From Tritrichomonas musculus (lineage: Eukaryota; Parabasalia; Tritrichomonadida; Tritrichomonadidae): a DNA stretch of 64,000 nucleotides. Positions 56,761 to 64,000 of this stretch are shown piece by piece. The DNA lies in the NCBI GenBank assembly GCA_039105265.1, contig JAPFFF010000037.1, forward strand, positions 1 through 64,000, given 5' to 3'. Below the pieces are notes generated by a model. It did not search any database. It had not been told where the DNA came from and worked only from the letters and a program-made list of their open reading frames with translations. Every line of letters begins with the position of its first letter. The stretch's first letter is position 1. A program made the translations under genes and the position numbers.

Positions 56761-57024
56761 ATGGCTTATTTCATGACCATAAAAGAGCGTATATATATCC
56801 TCTATAAAATAGTGTCTTACCTCTATGATTATAGATGTGAGACTAATGAGGGTGTATGTGGTATTTTAATTAATAAGATAAAAGAGTTAGCTGCTGAGTA
56901 TTTCGAACCTGAATTTCTTGGTGTAATGATGAAAGATGGTGATTTGGAATTTATCGACCAAATAGAACATTTTGCCTTTGAGTTCTTAGAGTACCAAATA
57001 TCTAATCTGCCCTCGCATTTATAA
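56761..57024 (+). CDS. Small Maverick protein, 87 residues
   Basis: Unrecognised, probably all-helical (TIKERIYILYKIVSYLYDY, INKIKELAAEYFEPEFLG, EFIDQIEHFAFEFLEYQ). It has its own initiator and overlaps the end of the HNH gene by 23 bases tail to tail. No counterpart in M1 or M2. Confidence 0.6.
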   Translation: MAYFMTIKERIYILYKIVSYLYDYRCETNEGVCGILINKIKELAAEYFEPEFLGVMMKDGDLEFIDQIEHFAFEFLEYQISNLPSHL

Positions 57025-57337
57025 TTTTGGGCATATCCCTGTTATAGTTACTATCAGTTGGGGTTATCCATCTTAAGTTGCTTAGATGGTAGTCAGCCCT
57101 ATTCCTATTGATATGGTCTACCTCTATTTTATGTTGTGGGTCATCATTAGGTATGAACTGTCTTGCTATAAGTACATGTTTCAAGTAGTAGTTGCCATTT
57201 AGACATACTCGTATATACCCCTTTATATGTTTTGCATCTTTGCATATAAAATGATTACTCTTACGTCTTATAGTAAAGGGGTACCTATTCAGTATCTCAT
57301 AGTCGTTAGTAAAGCCTTTGAGTGGCACAAATGACAT
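57002..57337 (-). CDS. HNH endonuclease, short form (M3)
   Basis: 111 residues with the NUMOD4-like start (YEILNRYPFTIRRKSNHF) and the HNH core (LKHVLIARQFIPNDD, then VDHINRNRADYHLSNLRW). Related to the M1 HNH genes but lacking their tyrosine-rich C-terminal domain and placed in a different arm of the element. Likely a homing-type nuclease. An initiator (57350-57356, minus) precedes it. Confidence 0.82.
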   Translation of the reverse strand: MSFVPLKGFTNDYEILNRYPFTIRRKSNHFICKDAKHIKGYIRVCLNGNYYLKHVLIARQFIPNDDPQHKIEVDHINRNRADYHLSNLRWITPTDSNYNRDMPKIINARAD

Positions 57338-57349
57338 TTACTCACTTTT

Positions 57350-57356
57350 TAAATGA
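57350..57356 (-). promoter_or_regulatory. Initiator of M3 HNH gene
   Basis: TCATTTA on the minus strand, 17 bases before the ATG at 57337; it overlaps the promoter region of the divergent gene. Confidence 0.45.
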
Positions 57357-57362
57357 TTCATT

Positions 57363-57369
57363 TCATTTT
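57363..57369 (+). promoter_or_regulatory. Initiator of 100-residue gene
   Basis: TCATTTT, 14 bases before the ATG at 57379. It supports this ATG over the upstream in-frame one at 57322. Confidence 0.5.
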
Positions 57370-57378
57370 TATTTTCGT

Positions 57379-57681
57379 ATGAACAAGTGGGGGAAAATCA
57401 TTGTTGATAGAATTGATAATAATGAACCTCGTCATTATCCTCTTGATGACAAAGAAAGAAACATTACCAAGTTCCCAAAGAAAAAAAAGCGAGTGGGCTT
57501 GTATAAAAACTATAAGGAACATCAAGAAGAAGAAGAAGAAGAAATGTTTATAGTGACAGAGTGTCATTTTATTCCCTATGAATATAAAGAGATAGGTGTT
57601 CAAACTGAAGACCTTTGGGATGTAGGTGTTCAAACTAATGCTGAACTACCTCATATAGAAGAACTACTTAGTAAAATCTAA
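57379..57681 (+). CDS. Small Maverick protein with two GVQT motifs, 100 residues
   Basis: Starts MNKWGKIIVDRIDN. Basic N-terminal half (FPKKKKRVGLYKNYK), an acidic stretch (EEEEEE at about 50), then EIGVQTEDLWDVGVQTNAEL at about 71-90 with two closely spaced QT motifs like dynein light chain (LC8) anchors. Otherwise unrecognised. It is the last gene before the right terminal repeat. Confidence 0.65.
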   Translation: MNKWGKIIVDRIDNNEPRHYPLDDKERNITKFPKKKKRVGLYKNYKEHQEEEEEEMFIVTECHFIPYEYKEIGVQTEDLWDVGVQTNAELPHIEELLSKI

Positions 57682-57707
57682 CTTCTTTTATTTTAATTTT
57701 TGTTGTA

Positions 57708-57942
57708 GTAGGTACGAGATTCTCGGGGCAGGTACCTGTGCCGTTTCATAGATGGGCGGTTGTGGGGTGGGGTACCTGGGCCGTTTCATTGATGGGGAGC
57801 AGTAGTGAGAACAAGAATATTTTTTTCTTTTTTTCTTTTTTCTTTTCTTTTCTTTTTCTTTTCTTTTCTTTTTCTTTTATGACGAGTTCGTGTTGACGCT
57901 TGGGGTGCCAGCCCCAGCGGAAACCGACTCGTATATACTACT
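57708..57942 (-). repeat. Right terminal inverted repeat of M3
   Basis: Reverse complement of 32458-32692 with about eight differences, including a small cluster in the GC-rich stretch near 57,900. It contains the same polypyrimidine tract and two subrepeat copies. Confidence 0.95.
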
Positions 57943-59226
57943 TATCAAATCAAAGTTGTTACTTTTAAATCGGGCCAAAAGAACTGTATATAAAGTTTCA
58001 TAGATATCTGAAATCAATTGAAAATCGGCACTCTTTAGATAGTCAAACAAATCACGAAGATATTTTCCCACACAGCAAATTGAATTATTCGATTCCATTT
58101 TCTGAACAAAAAGCCGTAATGGCAAAACTAAATTGAAAAGTTGCCTGAATTCGTCAATCTTAAAGATATCATCATTTTCCAAAAGTATTGAAATATCATC
58201 TGAATTATCTAATATGAATTTTAGAACATCATAAATATAGATCCATCTATTTTCTACTATACATGGACATTTTTTCCCGATAAATTGTACAGATGTATTT
58301 TTCCTTAAAATTGTTACAATTGCTTTTATATTGGTGATAAGAATATCCAAGTGAGGACATAATTTAATAGTGTTTGAGAATGCCAAACTTATGAGATGGC
58401 AAAAACAATGAACTATTGTAATTGATCTAATTCTTGGGTCATCTGTTGTATTTTTCAAAAGCTCAATTCCTTTAGTTTGAGAACGTAAGTTGTCAACAAT
58501 AATTGAGCATATGAAAATGTTTTTATCTAACAATGTTTGTATAACTTTGTTTGTATAATTATAATAATCCACATGATCAAAATTAGTATTTCTCTCCAAT
58601 TTGAATAAGAATGGTTTGATTGAATCGTCTTCTGTTGCAGATATCACGAAATGAACGACATTCAAATTTCTAACAGTCCCGGAATCGATCTCCAGGTTAA
58701 TATATTTTTCTTTCATCGTATCGAGTGCTTTTTCTTTGATTTCTGCAGCAGCTATTTTAGTATAATCAATCAACTTGTTTATATTTGGCATTTTAAAGAG
58801 ATCACTTGGACTTAAAGAATTCGATGGAAAATTTTTATGAAGTTGGCAACCAATGTCAATAAGAAAATGTATGAAAGCTTCCATTTCCGAGCTGACTGAT
58901 TTTTTTGCAGAAATATTAAGTTTTCCAGATAAGATAGCTAATTTTTTCATTATAGTATGTTGAAGTTGCTCATCGTTTTGAATCTTGTTCCCAGCAACAA
59001 ATGCTTCAGGGAATCCTAAATCTTGATCACGTGGAATATTAAACATATGTCTATTCTTTTTTAAATGATTTGCTAAATTATATCTTCGTCCTTGATAACT
59101 GCATCGGCGGAGTTCCATTTCTATGGACCATCCTAATTTTGGGCATCTATATTGTTTATGAGAGTCGGTTGATGATTCTACTTCTGAACATCCGGGTGGA
59201 AGTAAGTTTGTTTCTTTATATTCCAT
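57943..59226 (-). pseudogene. hAT-like transposase, N-terminal part (split by M3)
   Basis: 428 codons from MEYKETNLLPPGC. A possible C2H2/BED-like finger (RRCSYQGRRYNLANHLKKNRH, of which C and two H fit) is followed by a transposase body with ISATEDDSIKPFLFKLER, IVDNLRSQTKGIELL and HCFCHLISLAFSNTIK, patterns of hAT catalytic cores (D..., C..H). Maverick M3 sits where the frame breaks off, and the C-terminal dimerisation part continues at 31908-32457 on the same strand. Total would be about 610 residues, usual for hAT. The element's own terminal repeats were not found. Confidence 0.75.
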
Positions 59227-60529
59227 TTGGCAGATTTAATATTTTTTGTCACATTCAAAAATTGAGGAATTTTATATTGCCCGGAGAAAACCTTTCAATT
59301 CATTTTACATCGCCCGGCGGTTCCTTTCAAATGATCATATAAACCTTTGAATTTCCTATTTTGGTCACTTTTCCGCCCAAAATGCCACTTTTTTCGCCCC
59401 AAGAATTTGAAAACTTTACAACCAAATTTCATAAATTTTCAAATTCTATGAGTATGTTCAAATTTCATTATTCTATGAGTATTCTCAATTGCAATTTTTT
59501 TGAATAAATTCATTGAATTAGTATTTTTTATTAAATGTTAAAAGCATTTATTTTTAAAAGTTTAAATATATTTTCATGATTAATTTTCTGAGAATAACCG
59601 CTGCCCATTGATATTTAACAAGTAAAGGCGATTAATGAAGGCGTAGATTATTTATTTATATTAAACTATTGAGCAAGTATCCGGGGAAACATTTTTGGTT
59701 TTTGTATTTATTGTAGTTATTGAAATATAAGAGTTTCAAATTGAATAAAGACGTTAAAAAGTTTCATATACTGCCCCTCTAATTTGAATAAAAAAAGAGC
59801 GATTTATTCAATATTTTCTATGACATTTAATAAAATTCACTTTTTGAGAACAAAATGTTTGAATATCTAGTATAACAAAAATTCTTCTCAAAAAGTTTCT
59901 ATTTTTGATATAAAGTATTGAGAAGTTTATTATTTTAACGTATAGAATATAAAGAATATTAATTCTTGATAAATTCCTGAAACCGTTTATCGATCTTTTT
60001 TAGTATTTTGATAATTACCTAGTGAACTATTAAATAAACTTCCATGGTCATTTTTTATCTTTTGTTTTATCAAGTATTGGTTTATCTGAAGAAATTCTCA
60101 TTAAATCAGTCAAGCTCATGAAACTCCAATTTATTCTTCTGACAAACTCCTTGGATATCCAATAACCGTTGAGTTATAATCCTTTTTTAACCAGAAAAAT
60201 CGAAGAGAGCTGATTAAAAAATGCGTATCCCTATAAGTAAAATAATCTACTATACCGAAATCAATTCCACCAATAATTTGCATTGAACAAATTCAATGTA
60301 AAAAACGTGATTTCACGGCTCTTGGATTTTTTACAATATTTCAAAAGATTTTATTTTTAATGAAATAGTTTTTTTCCCTGAAATCTACTCAGAATCCACT
60401 TCAACCTTATTGAATTCACATCCATGTTTATTTCAAACATCATTCAAAAGTTTTGAATGCAACGAACTTTTTCAATTATCACAAAGAATAAATTGAAAAA
60501 GCTGTCATAAAAAACTTATTAATTAATAT
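59227..60529. other. Gene-free region between hAT remnant and host gene
   Basis: 1.3 kb without a credible gene. The first 180 bases have repeated tttttcgccc-type GC motifs, possibly the outer end of the hAT transposon. A dispersed repeat lies at 59802-59871. No strict initiator precedes the host gene; the nearest, TCATAAA, is about 24 bases before its ATG. Confidence 0.55.
59802..59871 (-). repeat. Dispersed repeat copy 2
   Basis: Inverted relative to 25311-25383 and alike over about 70 bases with some differences, including the tctcaaaaagt block. Confidence 0.75.
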
Positions 60530-63500
60530 ATGTCATATCAAGACGAAAACCTTTCTTTTCTCAGCGAAATTACAGTGGAAAAAATTGATGAATTATGCCG
60601 CAATGATAAATTAGATATAGCAACTCAAGAATTTATTATCAAATTAATTAATTATTTTTCATATTTCCTCCAGAGATTTTGTGAACTACCTCCAATTGAT
60701 GAAAGCGCTTTAGATAAATTTATTAATACAGTCCTTTTTAAATTTATTAAATTAATTTTACCATTCCAAGATGTCGATATATATACACAATCTTTATTAA
60801 ATATTGGATCAATTTGTTATTTTTTTATTAAAAAGAAAAAAGAATTATGCTTTTTCCCTATACTTAAAGATTTAATTTCACAATACAAATCATTTATTCC
60901 TAAAGATCATTCAAAATTTAATAAAATCGAACTTTTTTTACAACATTATAAAGAGAATTCTGTTTTATTTTATGCTCCAAAAAATTCAAATACTGATCAA
61001 ATTACCAAGGAAGAAGTTTCACAAGAAGTTAGTGTCCAGATCCGCCCAAATAAAAAAATTTATGCAATAAATTCAACATTTACGAATGCTTTATATATGT
61101 CTGGAATTTTTATAGAAATTAGAAAATATATTAGTGACATTTCTTTTTTTGATGATAATCAATCTAGTAATGACTGTTTCGCAAAATCCCAATTCATTCT
61201 TTCTTTTTTAGACGCATGTTTCCCTTTTATGAGTAATGAATATATAAATTATTTCACATCAGATCTTAAAAACCGTTTTCAAAACTTGGATATCAATTTT
61301 TCATTATCAACATCAATTTTTTCAAATAAATTTAATTGCAGAAATGCTCTAAATTTTAGTCGAACCTTACGAATTATTGCTGATTTATCAGATGAAAATT
61401 CTAATTTTTTCAATGAATTATATTTCACTACGATAAACAATTTAATTAAATCTAATGATGAGGAAATATATAACAGTGCAATTTCTGAACTTAAAAACAT
61501 TCCTCATTTACCATTTCACACAAATAGTTTTATTCAGATCTTAAAGAATTCATTTCTGAATGATTTGATTTATTCTATCAAAGAAAGGGATAATCAAGTA
61601 ATTATCATGATTTCGAATATTCTGAATTCAAAAGAAATGCTCCCTCCATCAAATGAGCTTTTTGAGAAATGCTCAGGAAATAATCTTTTTTATAGTTGCT
61701 TCTTTCCATATATTCAAAATTTTTTCAATGATTCTTCGATTGATGAATTATTTGATCATGAAAACCATAACGAACAAAATATTCAAAATGTATCTGTTTG
61801 TGAAAGCACAGGAAAACTCATAGTTAGGCTTCTTGATTCAGAGAAATACAATAAATCAACCAAATTAAACTTAATATTTCGGAGTCTTTTTAATTTGCTA
61901 TTAAACAAACAATTGACTGATGACGTTTTTATTCAGTTCTCAAAAAAAGAAGATTTTAAAGAAGCTATTTTTCAAGCATTATCAAGTATTATGACTGATA
62001 ATTCAGGTATTGATAGTTCTCAATTTGATCTTTTTTTAATTTGTAATATTTTAACCAATTTGAATTCCACTTTGAATTTTAGTGATAAATCGAAGCACAA
62101 CCAATTCCCTTTTGAATTAATTTCTCAAAGATTAGTCTATGAATTGGATTCAATTTTGATTCCACAATATTTTAGCAAATACAATTTTTTACCAATATCA
62201 GATGTTGAATTGTTCTGGGATTTAAGTGCTCATTCTCCTTTATTTTATAAGTTGATACAACCAAATTGCGATGAAATCAAAGAAATTCTTATTTCTAGTA
62301 ATGAATTTTCAATTGGTTTAAGTTTTTGTCTATTTACAATTTTTGAAAAGAGGAAAGATATTAAATATTTGATCAAAGCAGCAATTATTGCTTATTCGTT
62401 AAATGATTCTTTGGCTACATGTCCTACTACAAATGAACCAGACTCTGATGATATAAAAGATGATTTTTTACTTAAGCTAATTCAAAAAATTAAATCTTCT
62501 TTTAACAATATATTAAAAGATGCCAATTTCTTTGAATATTTGATCAACATAATTGAAAATTCAGATGATAATTATATTGATCAATTTACTCAATTTCTGA
62601 GTGAAGTTGAATTTACAACTAACATTGATCAAAAAGCTGACTTTTCTAAGATTTTTACTGCTAATGACCTTTCTATGCTTGATAGTTTTAGTGATGATAA
62701 AGCAGCTATACTTATCACTCTTCTTATGATCACAAATAATGATAAAATAGATGAATATGTTAACAATTCGGTTATTGAAAAACTTTTTGATTCTTATTCA
62801 GTTTTTGCAAAAACAGTTATCTCAAAATTCATATCAACAAAAAAAACTAAAAATTATTCAATTGATATTGACGAACAAATTCAGGCTGCTTTCTTTGAAA
62901 GTTCTCAATTAGGAAATTATGGTATTTGTAAAAGTTTAATCAATTTGGCTAATATTACATTAGATAACGATTTTATTTATTATTCGGTTCCAGAAATAAT
63001 AGAAATGATATTTAAGGTAAAAATTCCAATTCAAGATACCATATGGAATTTTCTCTCACTGCTTCAAAGCTGTCAAACATATCAACAATACGAAACATCA
63101 TTTCTTTGCTTGCTTGACAGAGAACCGCAGTCAGAAGATTTATCACCAGTTTTATTCAATATTATAATTTCTGAGCAACTTCCTTCATGCTTGAGAAACG
63201 ATAATATTATTCATAATCTTATGAAAAGAATAGCTGAAAACCCAATAAAATTTTTAAATTATATTTCTAGTATGAACCGAATTGAACATACAGAATTTCA
63301 TCCTCAAACAGATAATTTATTTCTACATGTTTTGGCACAATTTAATGATTTTATTTTTGATCTCATAAATTATAAATTCAATTCAAATATTGCAGAACAA
63401 AAAGAACAACAACTTTATTGCCAACAACTTGCTTATTTATTGGCAAATTTAAGATTTACTTCAATATCAAAAATTCCAAGCAAAGAATTTTCAATTTCAC

Positions 63501-64000
63501 AATTGGAAGATCTTTATTGCTACATTCCATATTCTTTATTGAAACATTTTAGAATTACATATGTTAAAAATAATAAGATGATTGAAAGTACTTTCATTCC
63601 ATTGAATGCAGAAAAATCAATATCTTATTCATTATCAAAAATTATGGTAAAAAATATAATTATAAATTATCCAAAGGTTTTGTTTATTCAAATTGATCAA
63701 CTTTCAGATAAAACGTCAGAAATAAATATTGATGATATTCTGGACATATCTAATTATTCAACAAAAGATATAAGATTCATTTATAAGCTAAGTTCAGTTG
63801 TTTCTGAAAAGAATAATGTATATATCTATGATCCAAATCATTTAAACAATAAATTAAAGAAAGAACCTGGCTATATTTGCTATACACCAAATAAATCATA
63901 TTTCACAAATAACATTTTAGAACCAATTAAATTCGTAGTTTATCAACAAGAAAGCCAAAATGATGATTTTTGTTTATGGAATTCTTTAATTAGCAATTCA
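60530..64000 (+). CDS. Long host protein, partial; C-terminal part resembles a degenerate ubiquitin-specific protease
   Basis: Open for 1,157 codons from ATG at 60530 (MSYQDENLSFLSEITVEK) to the window edge. It is rich in Asn, Ile, Lys and Phe, mostly helical in character (ARM/HEAT-like), without membrane segments. From about residue 1,010 on, YPKVLFIQIDQLSD, INIDDILDISNYS, FIYKLSSVVSEKNNVYIYD and PIKFVVYQQ echo the second half of C19 ubiquitin-specific proteases (P..L.i.l.R..., K..f...ldl..y, Y.L.av..h.G..GHY, ...fY..). The GHY histidine block is not clear, so it may be an inactive member, as in large USP34/USP9-like proteins. This is a weak, motif-level call; it appears a single-copy type of host gene rather than an element gene. 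Confidence 0.6.
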   Translation, partial: MSYQDENLSFLSEITVEKIDELCRNDKLDIATQEFIIKLINYFSYFLQRFCELPPIDESALDKFINTVLFKFIKLILPFQDVDIYTQSLLNIGSICYFFIKKKKELCFFPILKDLISQYKSFIPKDHSKFNKIELFLQHYKENSVLFYAPKNSNTDQITKEEVSQEVSVQIRPNKKIYAINSTFTNALYMSGIFIEIRKYISDISFFDDNQSSNDCFAKSQFILSFLDACFPFMSNEYINYFTSDLKNRFQNLDINFSLSTSIFSNKFNCRNALNFSRTLRIIADLSDENSNFFNELYFTTINNLIKSNDEEIYNSAISELKNIPHLPFHTNSFIQILKNSFLNDLIYSIKERDNQVIIMISNILNSKEMLPPSNELFEKCSGNNLFYSCFFPYIQNFFNDSSIDELFDHENHNEQNIQNVSVCESTGKLIVRLLDSEKYNKSTKLNLIFRSLFNLLLNKQLTDDVFIQFSKKEDFKEAIFQALSSIMTDNSGIDSSQFDLFLICNILTNLNSTLNFSDKSKHNQFPFELISQRLVYELDSILIPQYFSKYNFLPISDVELFWDLSAHSPLFYKLIQPNCDEIKEILISSNEFSIGLSFCLFTIFEKRKDIKYLIKAAIIAYSLNDSLATCPTTNEPDSDDIKDDFLLKLIQKIKSSFNNILKDANFFEYLINIIENSDDNYIDQFTQFLSEVEFTTNIDQKADFSKIFTANDLSMLDSFSDDKAAILITLLMITNNDKIDEYVNNSVIEKLFDSYSVFAKTVISKFISTKKTKNYSIDIDEQIQAAFFESSQLGNYGICKSLINLANITLDNDFIYYSVPEIIEMIFKVKIPIQDTIWNFLSLLQSCQTYQQYETSFLCLLDREPQSEDLSPVLFNIIISEQLPSCLRNDNIIHNLMKRIAENPIKFLNYISSMNRIEHTEFHPQTDNLFLHVLAQFNDFIFDLINYKFNSNIAEQKEQQLYCQQLAYLLANLRFTSISKIPSKEFSISQLEDLYCYIPYSLLKHFRITYVKNNKMIESTFIPLNAEKSISYSLSKIMVKNIIINYPKVLFIQIDQLSDKTSEINIDDILDISNYSTKDIRFIYKLSSVVSEKNNVYIYDPNHLNNKLKKEPGYICYTPNKSYFTNNILEPIKFVVYQQESQNDDFCLWNSLISNS

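Larger units (their letters stand above)
32458..57942. mobile_element. Maverick/Polinton M3, complete, 25.5 kb
   Basis: Full-length Polinton with 235-base terminal inverted repeats and ends AG...CT. It carries polymerase B, integrase, packaging ATPase, Ulp1-like protease, major and minor capsid proteins, two giant proteins and about a dozen small genes. It looks whole: I saw no clear breaks. The two terminal repeats differ at only about eight positions by eye, which with the open genes points to a recent insertion. It lies inside a hAT-like transposase gene. Flanking target duplication is not clean: reading on the gene strand, the flanks are TTTGAT and TTTGGA-like. Confidence 0.95.

Noticed and set aside
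31260-59800. hAT terminal inverted repeats (cgccc- and gcgatttatt-like motifs on both sides)
   Set aside because: The best shared motifs are in direct, not inverted, orientation, so they do not define transposon ends.

Overview
The window looks like nuclear DNA of a parabasalid protist (Trichomonas or Tritrichomonas type). The evidence is intronless genes, very AT-rich spacers, host-style initiator (TCAYTWW) sites 10-21 bases before several start codons, and above all several large Maverick/Polinton elements with gene sets like those known from Trichomonas vaginalis. No species can be named from the sequence alone.

Layout. (1) 1 to about 12,660: a Maverick (called M1) cut by the left window edge. 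It has a protein-primed DNA polymerase B, a primase-helicase bounded by a long inverted repeat, a bZIP-like small protein, HNH endonuclease genes, small conserved proteins, then the capsid/packaging/integration block on the minus strand: major capsid, two accessory virion-type proteins, packaging ATPase, integrase, minor capsid. (2) About 12,640-13,970: a gene-free spacer with two tRNA-like Pol III-like modules and an 11-base tandem repeat. (3) About 13,970-20,300: a second, related and incomplete Maverick (M2), capsid/integration block only, flanked on both sides by similar GC-rich hairpin pairs. (4) 21,030-24,519: two P-element/THAP9-like transposase relatives, one clearly broken. (5) 24,520-31,907: a 7.4 kb AT-rich gene desert with foldback, MITE-like and tandem repeats. 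(6) 31,908-59,226: a hAT-like transposase gene split by a 25.5 kb Maverick (M3, 32,458-57,942) with 235-base terminal inverted repeats that are about 97% identical, so a fairly recent insertion that looks whole. (7) 60,530 to the window end: a long host gene, at least 1,157 codons, whose last part weakly resembles a ubiquitin-specific protease.

How the genes fit together. In M3, polymerase, integrase, packaging ATPase, cysteine protease, double-jelly-roll major capsid and minor capsid form the classic self-synthesising, virion-forming set. Two very large proteins sharing a module occupy its left arm and could be fibre, attachment or penetration proteins. M1 shares most small genes with M3 but carries the primase-helicase, which M3 lacks. 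Across the elements the capsid-side genes very often start in a TAAATG context with short AT-rich gaps, whereas isolated or leading genes of M1 and M3 have host-like initiators, which suggests two expression classes.
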